Positions 1 through 9,962 are shown, counted from the first letter of the stretch. The stretch: 64,000 nucleotides of DNA from Aequorivita sinensis (GCF_006346335.1 NZ_VDMC01000001.1:1-64000), one strand, 5' to 3'. Numbers and translations are program-made. Notes: a model not told the origin generated them from the letters alone.

Positions 1-85
1 ATGCAAAGATAAAAGCATTTAGGGCACAATTTAGAGGAGTGAAAAACGTAGAATTCTTTCTGTATAGATTAACAACGATTTTTGC

Positions 86-172
86 ATAAACACAACAATT
101 GTTCTTGATCCTTAATTAGGGCGGTTTTTTTATAAACACAACAATTGTTCTTGATCCCCAATTGTTCTTGAT
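86..172. repeat. Short tandem-like direct repeats downstream of tRNA-Val
   Basis: A 26-bp unit (86-111) recurs exactly at 132-157, 46 bp further on, and its 14-bp core CAATTGTTCTTGAT occurs a third time at 159-172. The core contains the palindrome ACAATTGT. The copies lie just beyond the terminator of the minus-strand tRNA-Val gene and no gene covers them. They could be a decayed repeat family, a duplication scar or a binding array; the sequence alone does not decide. Confidence 0.8.
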
Positions 173-200
173 TCTATAATATGTAGACGAAATATTCCAT

Positions 201-229
201 AAAAAAAGCCGAAGTATAGACTTCGGCTT
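201..229 (-). terminator. Terminator of tRNA-Val
   Basis: A perfect 9-bp inverted repeat (206-214 with 221-229, six-base loop) is followed on the minus strand by a run of seven T. It lies 9 bases past the CCA end of tRNA-Val and is a classic intrinsic terminator. Confidence 0.9.
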
Positions 230-237
230 CTGAAAGT

Positions 238-315
238 TGGTGGGCGATGAGGGGTTCGAACCCCCGACCCCCTCGGTGTAAACGAGGTGCTCTGAACCAG
301 CTGAGCTAATCGCCC
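238..315 (-). tRNA. tRNA-Val (anticodon TAC)
   Basis: Read on the minus strand, the 78-nt sequence begins GGGCGATTAGCTCAG and ends with an encoded CCA. The acceptor stem GGGCGAT pairs with ATCGCCC. The anticodon arm CCTCG-TTTACAC-CGAGG carries anticodon TAC, and the T arm contains GGTTCGAACC. The CCA tail is encoded here, unlike in the tRNA-Leu and tRNA-Gly genes of this window. Confidence 0.97.
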
Positions 316-402
316 TTTCACTTAGCGGTTGCAAATATAGGTTACTTTTTAATACCAACAAACATTTTTTAAAAAAAAATTTAAATTCTATAAAAATTAT
401 AT

Positions 403-433
403 CTTGTGAGAGGGTTTTTATGGTTTATCTTTG
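403..433 (+). promoter_or_regulatory. Bacteroidetes-type promoter of the YitT gene
   Basis: CTTG at 403-406 and TATCTTTG at 426-433 are separated by 19 bp, matching the -33 TTTG/TTG and -7 TAnnTTTG consensus. The expected transcription start near 440 leaves a leader of about 23 nt before the TTG start at 463. This supports that unusual start codon. Confidence 0.65.
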
Positions 434-462
434 AAATCGATTAACCATAAAAAATCTACTTT

Positions 463-1443
463 TTGATTCCATTCATTAAAAAAATTATCATATCGGTTGT
501 AAAAAGGCAAAACCAACAACCAAAAAATGCGAAAAACGAATCGTCTTTTGACAAAAGTGTAAGAAACCTTGAAGTAGAAGTTAAACACGAAATTTATGAA
601 TTTTTCTACCTACTACTTGGAGTTTTAGCTGCTTCATTTGGACTTAGAGGATTTTTAATGCCGAATAGTTTTATAGACGGAGGTATTACAGGGATTTCAC
701 TTATGGTAAATGAGCTTACAAATATTTCACTACCCTTATTACTCGTTTGTTTTAACCTCCCTTTCTTAATAATGGCCTACTTTACTGTAGGAAAAAGCTT
801 TGCCATAAAGAGTGTAATGGGAATTACCTTTTTAGCAATAGCTGTTGCTCTAATTCCATTCCCGCAAATAACCGATGATAAGATTTTAATTGCTTCATTT
901 GGAGGTCTCTTTTTAGGACTCGGAATCGGCTTGGCAATACGTGGTGGGGCGATTATAGACGGCACAGAGGTTCTTGCAATTTATATAAGCCGCAAAACGA
1001 ACTTAACTGTTGGTAACGTTATACTTCTATTTAACGTAATCATTTTTATAAATGCTGCTTATTTTCTTTCTACTGAAATTGCTCTTTATGCTATTCTAAC
1101 ATATTTCGCAGCTTCAAAAACTGTAGATTTTGTGATAGACGGTATTGAAGAATTTATGGGGATAACCATTATTTCAGATTATAGTGATGAAATTCGACTT
1201 GCTATTATTCAAAAAATGGGACGAGGCTGTACCTTATTTAAAGCCGAAAAAGGTTACTCGCAAAACGGAGAAGTGCGCAAACCTGTAGATGTAGTGTACA
1301 CAGTTATAACAAGGTTAGAGATGACAAAACTAAAAACTGAAGTAGAAAAGATTGACAGCAATGCCTTTATTATTATGACTTCCATTAAAGACGCCAAAGG
1401 CGGAATGATTAAAAAGAAGCCAATTAAAAAATTCGACAAATAG
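463..1443 (+). CDS. YitT family membrane protein (DUF161/DUF2179)
   Basis: This 326-aa integral membrane protein has about five hydrophobic segments (roughly residues 45-66, 85-108, 117-135, 143-160 and 182-204). A soluble C-terminal domain (about 232-326) has the DUF2179 look, with GCTLFKAEKGYS and a conserved VVYTVITR strand. The GGITGISLM and IDGTEVLA motifs are typical of the YitT family, whose transport role is not established. The start is TTG: the next ATG would remove the first membrane helix, and a good promoter lies 30-60 bp upstream. It is a single-gene unit converging on murF. The family assignment is firm; the function is unknown. Confidence 0.88.
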   Translation: MIPFIKKIIISVVKRQNQQPKNAKNESSFDKSVRNLEVEVKHEIYEFFYLLLGVLAASFGLRGFLMPNSFIDGGITGISLMVNELTNISLPLLLVCFNLPFLIMAYFTVGKSFAIKSVMGITFLAIAVALIPFPQITDDKILIASFGGLFLGLGIGLAIRGGAIIDGTEVLAIYISRKTNLTVGNVILLFNVIIFINAAYFLSTEIALYAILTYFAASKTVDFVIDGIEEFMGITIISDYSDEIRLAIIQKMGRGCTLFKAEKGYSQNGEVRKPVDVVYTVITRLEMTKLKTEVEKIDSNAFIIMTSIKDAKGGMIKKKPIKKFDK

Positions 1444-1548
1444 TTTTATAAAATTTCGGCTAACTACTAAAAGCTGATTCTTATCAAGCCAGGTTGAATA
1501 TCAATAATACTAATCATCTCTGGAATTCAGCTGCAATGTTTCATTAAA

Positions 1549-1565
1549 GGTGAAGTAGTTTCACC
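1549..1565. terminator. Small hairpin between yitT-like gene and murF
   Basis: GGTGAA (1549-1554) and TTCACC (1560-1565) form a perfect 6-bp stem with a five-base loop in the gap between the two convergent genes. The T-tract after it is poor on both strands, so a terminator role is only plausible. Confidence 0.35.
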
Positions 1566-1569
1566 ACAA

Positions 1570-2850
1570 TTATATGAGATCTAAAATTCGCTCTAAAGCC
1601 ATTCCTCTTGATGCTTTTATCAAAACAGTAGCATTTTCTAGCTCCTGAGTTTTTATCACTTCTTTTAAGTCATCAAATGTTTTAAACTGCTTTATATGTG
1701 AAGCACTGTTTTTTGCTTTATAAAAATTACTTCCCGTCAAAAACACTTTTCCAAAATTGTTTTCTGTCAAGAAATTTACAATACTTTGATGTTCAGCTTC
1801 AGAATCTGTTCCTAACTCAAACATGTCACCTAGAAATATAACTTTATTATCTCCTTTGGTTTGTTTGAAATTTTCCAAGGCCGCCATCATACTTGTTGGG
1901 TTTGCATTATAAGCATCCAACAATATAGTATTTGAACCCCGCTGCATCAATTGCGAACGATTGTTTGACGGAACATAATTTTCTATCCCCTGTTTAATAT
2001 CGTTAACTGAAACGTTTAGATAAGCGCCTATAGCAATGGCCGCAGAGACGTTTGCGAAGTTGTATACACCAACCAGGTTACTTTGTATCTCAGTGCCATT
2101 GTACTCAACTAAAAGATGATTAGAACCATCTAAAAGTTTTATAACATAATCAGCATTTGAGTCGCCAAAGGTAATTCTATATATCTCTTTAGAATTTTCT
2201 AGTTGTTTTGAATCGTTAGCGTTTACAAATATTTTTTTATTGTGGTCTTTTAAAAACTGATAAAGCTCAGTTTTCCCTTGTATTACACCTTCTAGGCTAC
2301 CAAATCCTTCCAAATGCGCTTTTCCAAAATTTGTAATATATCCGAAATCAGGTTTTGCTATTTCACTTAGCATTTTAATTTCACCTAGATGATTTGCGCC
2401 CATTTCAACAATCCCTATTTCCGTTTCCGAATCCATCGAAAGCAAAGTAAGCGGCACCCCTATATGGTTGTTTAAATTACCTTTAGTTGCAACCGTTTTA
2501 AACTTTTGAGATAAAACCGCATTTATAAGTTCTTTTGAAGTGGTTTTACCATTACTACCTGTAAGCGATATAATGTGAAGTCCTAAATAATTTCTATGGA
2601 AGTACGCCAATTGTTGTAGCGTTACTAGAACATTTTCTACTAAAATTGTTTCACCGGTATCTTTATGAAATTTCTTTTCGTCTATTACCACTTTAAAAGC
2701 CCCTTTATCTAAGGCTTCTTGTGCAAACATATTGCCGTTAAAATTATTGCCTTTTAATGCAAAGAAGATTGATTTTACGGGAACATTCCTAGAGTCGGTG
2801 CTTACTCCAGAGCTTTCTAAAAAGTATTGATGTATTGTTTTTATATCCAT
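1570..2850 (-). CDS. murF: UDP-N-acetylmuramoyl-tripeptide--D-alanyl-D-alanine ligase MurF
   Basis: This cytoplasmic Mur ligase of 426 aa adds D-Ala-D-Ala to the UDP-MurNAc-tripeptide in peptidoglycan synthesis. The ATP-binding loop TGSNGKTT is at residues 97-104. The N-terminal substrate domain has VSTDSRNV, the central domain has EMGANHLGEI, and DAYNANPTSM is the MurF-specific motif that begins the C-terminal domain. Length is normal for the family. It lies downstream of gldJ in the same direction, with a strong terminator hairpin in the 78-bp gap. It may therefore be partly insulated from gldJ transcription, although I see no clear separate promoter. Confidence 0.95.
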   Translation of the reverse strand: MDIKTIHQYFLESSGVSTDSRNVPVKSIFFALKGNNFNGNMFAQEALDKGAFKVVIDEKKFHKDTGETILVENVLVTLQQLAYFHRNYLGLHIISLTGSNGKTTSKELINAVLSQKFKTVATKGNLNNHIGVPLTLLSMDSETEIGIVEMGANHLGEIKMLSEIAKPDFGYITNFGKAHLEGFGSLEGVIQGKTELYQFLKDHNKKIFVNANDSKQLENSKEIYRITFGDSNADYVIKLLDGSNHLLVEYNGTEIQSNLVGVYNFANVSAAIAIGAYLNVSVNDIKQGIENYVPSNNRSQLMQRGSNTILLDAYNANPTSMMAALENFKQTKGDNKVIFLGDMFELGTDSEAEHQSIVNFLTENNFGKVFLTGSNFYKAKNSASHIKQFKTFDDLKEVIKTQELENATVLIKASRGMALERILDLI

Positions 2851-2869
2851 AATCTTAGTGTGAATATAT

Positions 2870-2903
2870 AAAAAAACCCTCCAAAGTTTATCACTTTGAA
2901 GGG
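2870..2903 (-). terminator. Terminator between gldJ and murF
   Basis: CTTTGAAGGG (2894-2903) and CCCTCCAAAG (2877-2886) form a 10-bp stem with one G-T wobble and a seven-base loop, followed on the minus strand by a run of T. It lies just after the gldJ stop and before the murF ATG, so it should end or attenuate gldJ transcription. Confidence 0.8.
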
Positions 2904-2928
2904 CATAATTTTTAAAAAAGTTTGAACT

Positions 2929-4605
2929 TTAGTTTCTCGCTTTCTTTCCTTTTTTAGATTTAGAACCAACACGACTCATAGCACATCTAAAGCCAATGAA
3001 GTCTGAAGCCATATCTTGTGGGAAATATCTTCTTTGAGCTGGGTCTAACCAATATTCTCTATCTCTCCAAGATCCACCTTTGTATACTCTAACTTCGTTA
3101 CTAATTAAAGTAGTTCGGTTATTAGATTTGTCGTAAACGCGATCTAACTGCCCTGTGGTATCTGCGTATACATTGTGAACTGGCGCGTTGTACATTCTTT
3201 TAGTATCATCACCAGTTTCTCCAAAATCGTTTTGGAATGATTGGTAATATCTAGTTGATTCTTTATCACCATCTCTAAAATCGCGGTTATCTGCTTTAGA
3301 GAAGTTTGTTCTTAAGTAAGTATCTTTTTCATCAACTGGTACTTGAAGAATTTCACCAGGTAAGTTACGTGCTATAATTCTACCGTTGCTTAAAGTGTCG
3401 TAAACTATAGAATCCATAGTAACTACTTTTACTTGACCATTCTCGTCGATTGCGTTTTTAGTGTAAACATTTCCACGATAGTAGTTAAAGTCGTTAAAGT
3501 CGTCATCGATAATTGGTCTGTAAATATCCGCTACCCATTCTGCAACGTTTCCAGCCATGTCGTATAGACCGTAGTCGTTAGGCGCATAAGATTTTACTTG
3601 AGCAGTAATATCGGCACCATCATCACTCCATCCAGAAATTCCACCGTAATCACCAGACCCTTGCTTAAAGTTAGCCATTTGATCACCTAATGATCTTCTC
3701 TTACCAGATCGAGTGTATTGTCCTTCCCAAGGATATTTCTTTCTACCTCTGTATGCATTGTACTCACGAAGTCCTACTAAACCTAAAGCAGCATACTCCC
3801 ATTCAGCTTCCGTTGGTAAACGGTATGCTGGTAGCAACATTCCATCCTGACGTTGAATATATAGGTTTGTACTGTCTTTACTTCTTTTAGCAATAGCTTC
3901 AGATTTTTTTCCTCCTCGTGTAATCGAATCGTTTCCACCATATGTTTTAGTTGGTGCATTAAGATACGTTTCAGTACTAAAGGTTTCACCTGGCTCAACT
4001 TCATAACGAGCATTTCTAGAAGTAACGCCTTCGTTTTCTAGAATCATTTCATTTACTCTATCGGTACGCCATTTACTAAATTCTACTGCCTGAACCCAGC
4101 TAACTCCTACCACTGGATACTCTGCATATGCAGGGTGACGCAAGTAGTTATTAGTCATCACTTCGTTGAAACCTAAACGATTTCTCCAAACTAATGTATC
4201 AGGAACAGCTCCTTCGTAAATTCTGCGATAATTTTCGTTAGAAGGTGGGAAAACTTTCTTTAACCAATCTAAATACTCTAAGTACATTAGGTTAGTTACT
4301 TCGGTTTCGTCCATGTAAAAAGACTGAACGTGCTGTTGGTTTGGGGTATTATTCCAGTCGTGCATAGGATCATCCTGAACACGGCCCATGGTAAATGTAC
4401 CTCCTTCAATAAATACTAGTCCAGGACCAGTTTCTTGTTCTTTAAACTGAGGGTCGTACTGAAAGCCGCCTTCTTTAGAGTTTAGCTTCCATCCGGTAGC
4501 ACGAGAACTGTCTTTGTAGTCTCTAGATTTATTGCAACTAACAAATACTGTGGCTGCAAGCGCAGCAACAAATAGCTTTAATGCAAGGTTTTTTCTTAAC
4601 ATCAT
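2929..4605 (-). CDS. gldJ: Gliding motility / T9SS lipoprotein GldJ
   Basis: GldJ is an outer-membrane-associated lipoprotein needed for gliding and for stability of the T9SS machinery in flavobacteria. I start it at 4605 (MMLRKN, 558 aa) rather than at an in-frame codon at 4662. From 4605 the protein opens with a proper lipoprotein signal and lipobox FVSC, with Cys at residue 24. The rest has the formylglycine-generating-enzyme/SUMF1 fold: FIEGGTFTMG near the start, LPTEAEWEYAALG and NDYGLYDMAGNVAEW in the middle, and YKGGSWRDREYW to GFRCAMSR at the end. The fold is structural here and no catalysis is implied. It is divergent from porU, another T9SS gene, across about 220 bp. Confidence 0.93.
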   Translation of the reverse strand: MMLRKNLALKLFVAALAATVFVSCNKSRDYKDSSRATGWKLNSKEGGFQYDPQFKEQETGPGLVFIEGGTFTMGRVQDDPMHDWNNTPNQQHVQSFYMDETEVTNLMYLEYLDWLKKVFPPSNENYRRIYEGAVPDTLVWRNRLGFNEVMTNNYLRHPAYAEYPVVGVSWVQAVEFSKWRTDRVNEMILENEGVTSRNARYEVEPGETFSTETYLNAPTKTYGGNDSITRGGKKSEAIAKRSKDSTNLYIQRQDGMLLPAYRLPTEAEWEYAALGLVGLREYNAYRGRKKYPWEGQYTRSGKRRSLGDQMANFKQGSGDYGGISGWSDDGADITAQVKSYAPNDYGLYDMAGNVAEWVADIYRPIIDDDFNDFNYYRGNVYTKNAIDENGQVKVVTMDSIVYDTLSNGRIIARNLPGEILQVPVDEKDTYLRTNFSKADNRDFRDGDKESTRYYQSFQNDFGETGDDTKRMYNAPVHNVYADTTGQLDRVYDKSNNRTTLISNEVRVYKGGSWRDREYWLDPAQRRYFPQDMASDFIGFRCAMSRVGSKSKKGKKARN

Positions 4606-4828
4606 AAATTCAAAAATATGTGAGAATTGGGTTCGCAATATAGTAATTAACGACAAAATCACAATAATATTTTATTATTATTGCGTTCTAGTAAAGGCTT
4701 TGTTAAAAAACCTTTTCACGATAGCAAACGTATTAGTTTTGATAATATTATCCTAATTACAATATTGCACAAAGTTATTAAAAAGGATCAGCTATACTAA
4801 CTGTTTATTTAAAGCGTTAATAATATTG

Positions 4829-7800
4829 ATGAAAAAACAATTATTTTTATTACTACTTTTTTGCATCCCATCTATAGGTATAGCACAGTCTCGAAACATT
4901 TCAATTAGCTGGAACAACAAACCTGAATTTGTTGAAACATCAGGAAATAATTTTTCAGATAATGCTACAAAGCAAGAAAAACTTGAAGAATTAAAACTTC
5001 AAATTAACGAAGAAACCATCAGTTATGGCACACAATGGGAGGATCAAGGCTTCGCCGATAAAAATTCAGTAAGAGTTACCAACGTTACCTACGCCCCACT
5101 GTCATCAAGCGCTGTTAGCAATCTAAATACAGATTTAATTCCAAATGAGCTGACCTATAATCTAGTTAGTACAAAATCTAGAGAAAAGCTTTTTACAACA
5201 TTTATTGTTTCTCCAATTGTAGGTTCAAATGGAAATTATAGACGCATTACAGCATTAAAAGTTGATTATAATTACGGGCCACAAAGTCGTAATATGCCTC
5301 CGGGTATTACTAATTCTGTTCTATCACAAGGCCAGTGGTTTAAATTTAAAGTTGAAAAAACCGGTGTTTATAAAATTGACAAAGCTTTTTTAAATAGCTT
5401 AGGCATGAATACCGACGGAATAAACCCGCAAACCATAAAAATTTACGGGCATGGCGGACAATCGCTACCCTTGTTAAATGCTGAAAACAGATTTTTCGAT
5501 TTACCTGAAACCCCTATACAGGTAGTTGGAGAAGCAGACGGAAGCTTTGATTCTAGCGATTATATACTTTTCTACGGTACAAGCACCAAAGGTTATGTTG
5601 AAGAAAACGACTCCAACATTAACCCTTATACCGATGAGTCCTATTATTATATTACAGCAGGTGGCGAAAGCGGTAAACGTATAACTCAAATGATTGAACC
5701 AACCGCTTCGGCTACTGTGATTATCGATGAATTTGACGATTATCAATTTCACGAAAAAGACGAGGAAAGCCCAACAAAATTGGGGAGAAGATGGTTTGGA
5801 AACAGATTCGACATTCAAAGTGAACAAAGCTTCACTTTCGACTTCCCTAATATTGTATCGGGCGCTCCAATGAAAATATTAATTAAGGCTGCCGCAGCAT
5901 CCGAAAGTGCTACTTCTATGAATGTAACAGTAAATAGCACCAGCCTTAATCCTATTACATTTTCTGCTTTAGGCTCTTCTGGACTTTTAAACCTATCTCA
6001 ACTTGACACCGAAGTTCCTGCTAGTGGAGAGTCGGTAACAATTGACCTAGCTTATAACAACAACGGAAACCCGTCTAGTATAGGATACTTAGACTATATT
6101 AGTATATGGGTTAAAAGAAAACTTACGGGAACAGCTAAACAAATGGCTTTTCAATATAACGATGCTGTCAATCTAAGTGGAGTGGCAGATTATCAAATAG
6201 CAAATGCAAGTCAGATAAGTCAGATTTGGGATGTTACAGACCCACAGTTTATCACTTCAAAAAAAAATGAAGAAAGCGCATCTTCAATAAGTTTTAAACA
6301 AAATTTAGGCAGACTCAGAAAATATGTAGCAATTAATCCAAACGATTATTTCACGCCTATTAAGATTTCTCAATCTGCAGTAGCAAATCAAAATTTAAAG
6401 GGAAGTATATTTAAAGATGAATCGGGACAATTTAAAGATATCGACTACATTATTATAACCGCTCCTTTTTTAATTCAACCTGCATTACGCCTTGCTAATC
6501 ACCATAAAAACTTAAACGGCCTTAATGTAAAAGTGGTTACTACAGATAAGATTTACGAAGAGTTTAGCTCTGGCAGTCAAGATATATCGGCAATTCGAAA
6601 CTTTATTCGATATGTTTATTTCAATGCCTCTTCCGAAGCTAATCGCGTTAAATACGTCGGTATATTAGGAGACACCTCAATTGACTATAAAAACAGAATT
6701 TCAAACAACAATAATATAGTACCAACTTTTCACACCTTATCGAGCACTAGTATAAGTTTTTCATTCATGTCTGATGATTTCTTTGGAAATATGGATGAAA
6801 ATGAAGGTACTATCGGGCAAAGGTCTGGCGATATTGATTTGTTAGATATCGCTATGGGAAGAATTGTTGCAGACAATGTTCCATTAGCAAATGCAATGGT
6901 CGACAAGGTAATCAACTACACCTCTGAAAGCACTTATGGCAACTGGAGAACAAATTTTGTTTTAGTTTCTGATGATGCCGATAATAGCACAGACGCAACC
7001 TTACAGCGTAATCTAGATGCCCTCGGGGATCAAATATCAGACGAAAAACCCTTTATAAATGTAAAGAAAATTCACTCCGACTCATACCAGCAACAAGCAT
7101 CCGCTGGTGGAAATAGATACCCTGAAGTAAATGAAGCCATAAAAACTGCATTTGAAGCGGGAGCAATTATTCTCGATTACTTTGGTCACGGGGGTGAAGA
7201 CGGACTAGCACACGAATTTATATATACTAAAGGAATAGCTGAAGGACTTAAAAACAAAAACAAACTGCCTTGTGTTATTACCGTAACTTGTGAATTCACA
7301 AAGTTTGATAATCCGCTTCGCATTACCGCTGGAGAATTAACTTATCAAAATAAAGAAGGCGGTGCAATTTCTATGGTTACTACTACCCGTGCAATTTTTA
7401 TTAGAACGGGGGTAACTTTTAATGAATACCTAGCAGAACACCTTTTTGGTTATGGCAGAGATGTACCGGTTGCTCCTTCTGAAGGACTTCGTCTATCAAA
7501 AGCCGACTTAGGAATAGGAACACCACTTCGTCGTGTAGTTTTCTATATTGGAGATCCTGCGATGAATCTTGCTTTTCCAAAAAAAGATATTCAAATTACT
7601 CATTTAAACGATGTTCCAATTGCCCAAGCTACCGACACACTTAAAGCCTTGAGCAAAGTAAAATTTAGCGGTCAAATTTTAAGCCCAAATGGGACACCAA
7701 TGACAGATTACAACGGCACCCTTGGCGCGAAAGTTTTCGATAAAAAAGTTCAACGCCAAACCTTAGACAACGACAATATTGGTGAAATAATGGATTTTGA

Positions 7801-8668
7801 AGTATTAGGTGAAGTATTGTTTAACGGACAAGCGTCTATACAAAATGGGCAATTCGACTTTGAATTTGTTGTTCCTCGAGACATTCAAATTCCCGTAGGT
7901 AAAGGTCGAGTAAGCCTTTATGCCGAGAGAGAAAACGCTTTGGAAGATCAAGCAGGTGTAAACCTAGATATTAACGTAGGAGGATTAAATGAAAATGCTC
8001 CTGAAGACAACGAAGGCCCACTTATTAAATTATTTATGAACGACGAAAGTTTCGTTTCGGGTGGCATTACGGACGACTCCCCTATCTTATTAGCAAAACT
8101 TGAAGACCCTAATGGAATAAATACCGCCAGCGGAATTGGTCACGATATAGTAGCTACACTAGACGGAGATGAGTCAAAACCATTTGTATTAAACGAATTT
8201 TACCAAGCCGAAGTGGACGATTACACTAAAGGTACTGCAACTTTTAAGTTTCGTGATTTAGAAGATGGATTGCACACATTAAAGCTAAAAGCTTGGGATG
8301 TTTACAACAATTCTTCCACTGCAGAGATACAATTTGTAGTTGCTGGTAATGAAAAATTAGAAATAACTCGCGTTTTAAACTATCCAAACCCATTTGTGAA
8401 CTACACAGAATTCTGGTTTAACCATAACAGACCTGATGAAACATTAGATGTGCAAGTTCAAGTTTTTACAGTGACTGGGAAAGTAGTTTGGACCAAAAAT
8501 GCAGCTATTCCGCCATCTGGAAGCTATCTATCTCGAGAAATTACTTGGGACGGTCGCGACGATTTTGGAGATAAAATAGGAAAAGGTGTATATGTATATA
8601 AGATTACAGTTAAATCTGCGTTAACCAATCAGCGAGTTGAAAAATTTGAGAAACTCGTTATCCTTTAA
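4829..8668 (+). CDS. porU: Type IX secretion system C-terminal signal peptidase PorU
   Basis: PorU is the outer-membrane sortase that removes C-terminal sorting domains from T9SS cargo and attaches the cargo to the surface. The protein is 1279 aa from ATG 4829; a TTG directly before it is less likely. It has a signal peptide ending GIAQS and a gingipain-like C25 peptidase domain. The catalytic His is in DYFGHGGEDG (H787) and the Cys in VITVTCEF (C821). The C-terminal region (about 1180-1279) has NYPNPF and GKGVYVYKITV, a FlgD/T9SS-type beta-sandwich. porV follows 34 bp later, matching the known functional partnership of PorU and PorV. Confidence 0.95.
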   Translation: MKKQLFLLLLFCIPSIGIAQSRNISISWNNKPEFVETSGNNFSDNATKQEKLEELKLQINEETISYGTQWEDQGFADKNSVRVTNVTYAPLSSSAVSNLNTDLIPNELTYNLVSTKSREKLFTTFIVSPIVGSNGNYRRITALKVDYNYGPQSRNMPPGITNSVLSQGQWFKFKVEKTGVYKIDKAFLNSLGMNTDGINPQTIKIYGHGGQSLPLLNAENRFFDLPETPIQVVGEADGSFDSSDYILFYGTSTKGYVEENDSNINPYTDESYYYITAGGESGKRITQMIEPTASATVIIDEFDDYQFHEKDEESPTKLGRRWFGNRFDIQSEQSFTFDFPNIVSGAPMKILIKAAAASESATSMNVTVNSTSLNPITFSALGSSGLLNLSQLDTEVPASGESVTIDLAYNNNGNPSSIGYLDYISIWVKRKLTGTAKQMAFQYNDAVNLSGVADYQIANASQISQIWDVTDPQFITSKKNEESASSISFKQNLGRLRKYVAINPNDYFTPIKISQSAVANQNLKGSIFKDESGQFKDIDYIIITAPFLIQPALRLANHHKNLNGLNVKVVTTDKIYEEFSSGSQDISAIRNFIRYVYFNASSEANRVKYVGILGDTSIDYKNRISNNNNIVPTFHTLSSTSISFSFMSDDFFGNMDENEGTIGQRSGDIDLLDIAMGRIVADNVPLANAMVDKVINYTSESTYGNWRTNFVLVSDDADNSTDATLQRNLDALGDQISDEKPFINVKKIHSDSYQQQASAGGNRYPEVNEAIKTAFEAGAIILDYFGHGGEDGLAHEFIYTKGIAEGLKNKNKLPCVITVTCEFTKFDNPLRITAGELTYQNKEGGAISMVTTTRAIFIRTGVTFNEYLAEHLFGYGRDVPVAPSEGLRLSKADLGIGTPLRRVVFYIGDPAMNLAFPKKDIQITHLNDVPIAQATDTLKALSKVKFSGQILSPNGTPMTDYNGTLGAKVFDKKVQRQTLDNDNIGEIMDFEVLGEVLFNGQASIQNGQFDFEFVVPRDIQIPVGKGRVSLYAERENALEDQAGVNLDINVGGLNENAPEDNEGPLIKLFMNDESFVSGGITDDSPILLAKLEDPNGINTASGIGHDIVATLDGDESKPFVLNEFYQAEVDDYTKGTATFKFRDLEDGLHTLKLKAWDVYNNSSTAEIQFVVAGNEKLEITRVLNYPNPFVNYTEFWFNHNRPDETLDVQVQVFTVTGKVVWTKNAAIPPSGSYLSREITWDGRDDFGDKIGKGVYVYKITVKSALTNQRVEKFEKLVIL

Positions 8669-8702
8669 AAATTAAAATTATATTTGCTCAAAATTCACAA
8701 TA

Positions 8703-9884
8703 ATGAAGAAAATTCTTATTACCGTACTAATAGGTTTAGTTGCTTTTAAATCGGTGAAAGCACAAAATGATATCGAAAAATTTAATCCAATTACAACAGG
8801 TGTTCCCTTCTTACTTATTGCCGCTGACCCTCGTGCTGGCGCATTAGGAGACATTGGTGTTGTGACTTCTCACGATGCTTTTTCACAGCACTGGAACCCA
8901 GCTCAAAACGTTTTTGCATTGTCTAAACAAGGAGTTGGTATTTCATACACTCCATATTTAAGTAAATTGGTAAACGATATATTTTTAGCCGACGTAACCT
9001 ATTACAACCGTCTAAGCGAGCGTAGTGCTATAGGTGCTAGTTTAAGATATTTTAAACTTGGTGACATTGAAGCACGTCAAACATTAGAGCAAGACCCATT
9101 AATCTTAAGCCCTAACGAATTTACTTTCGATGTGTCTTACGCACTTCGATTAAGTGAACGTTTTTCTATGGCAGTTTCTGGTAGATACCTTCGTTCAGAT
9201 TTAAAACTTCAAACAAGTGATGCCGATGCTTCTGCAGCAAGCTCATTTGCAGTAGATGTTTCAGGATATTACCAAAGTGAAGAAATTCCTTACAGCGATT
9301 TTGATGGCCGTTGGAGAATGGGTTTCAATATTTCAAACATTGGACCTAAAATTAAATATGACAACTCAGACAATTCTGAAAGCAACCTTCCAACAAACCT
9401 AGCTTTAGGTGGAGGTTTTGACTTTATTCTTGATGAGTACAACAAAGTAGGGGTTTCATTGGAAGTTAATAAACTTTTAGTACCAACTCCACAAGACCCA
9501 GACCTTAACGGTGATGGTGAAGTTACTTCAGAAGAGATTGCTCAAAACAACAGAGATTACAGAAACATAAGCTTTATCTCTGGTATGTTTAAGTCGTTTG
9601 GCGATGCTCCAGGAGGAATGTCTGAAGAATTAAAAGAATTTACTTGGGCATTAGGTGCTGAATATTGGTATCAGGATGTATTTGCTTTCCGTGCGGGTTA
9701 CTTCAACGAAAGCGACATGAAAGGGGGAAGAAAATTTGCTTCTGTAGGTGCAGGTTTCCGTTATACTGCTATCAACATTGATATTTCTTACTTATTTGGA
9801 ACTGGTAAAGTTGTTACGCCACTAGACGGAACACTTCGTTTTGGATTGACTTTCAACTTTGGCGATACTTACGACGAGTATTAG
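8703..9884 (+). CDS. porV: Type IX secretion outer membrane protein PorV
   Basis: PorV (also called LptO) is an outer-membrane beta-barrel of the FadL type that shuttles T9SS cargo to the attachment complex containing PorU. The 393-aa protein has a signal peptide of about 20 residues ending KA before QND. Next comes the family motif FLLIAADPRAGALGDIG and SQHWNPAQ, then alternating amphipathic strands. The terminal strand is RFGLTFNFG. An insertion with DLNGDGEVTSEE resembles a calcium-binding loop. It is co-directional with porU at close spacing and probably in the same operon. Confidence 0.94.
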   Translation: MKKILITVLIGLVAFKSVKAQNDIEKFNPITTGVPFLLIAADPRAGALGDIGVVTSHDAFSQHWNPAQNVFALSKQGVGISYTPYLSKLVNDIFLADVTYYNRLSERSAIGASLRYFKLGDIEARQTLEQDPLILSPNEFTFDVSYALRLSERFSMAVSGRYLRSDLKLQTSDADASAASSFAVDVSGYYQSEEIPYSDFDGRWRMGFNISNIGPKIKYDNSDNSESNLPTNLALGGGFDFILDEYNKVGVSLEVNKLLVPTPQDPDLNGDGEVTSEEIAQNNRDYRNISFISGMFKSFGDAPGGMSEELKEFTWALGAEYWYQDVFAFRAGYFNESDMKGGRKFASVGAGFRYTAINIDISYLFGTGKVVTPLDGTLRFGLTFNFGDTYDEY

Positions 9885-9911
9885 AATAAAAAGTTGAGCA
9901 ATTGAGCTCTC

Positions 9912-9942
9912 TTCCTACAAGTTTTTCAAAACCTTTTAGGAA
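9912..9942. repeat. REP-like hairpin between porV and cdd
   Basis: TTCCTACAAG (9912-9921) and CTTTTAGGAA (9933-9942) form a 10-bp stem with one mismatch. An inner TTTT/AAAA extends the pairing. The CCTACAAG...CTTGTAGG-like pattern resembles the hairpin after pdhC, suggesting the same family of intergenic palindromes. It may also terminate porV transcription. Confidence 0.5.
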
Positions 9943-9962
9943 TAGTTTATTAATAATCACAC

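Noticed and set aside
4606-4662. Longer N-terminus for GldJ
   Set aside because: It would put 19 residues in front of a complete lipoprotein signal peptide; the tandem ATG at 4605/4602 is the natural start.
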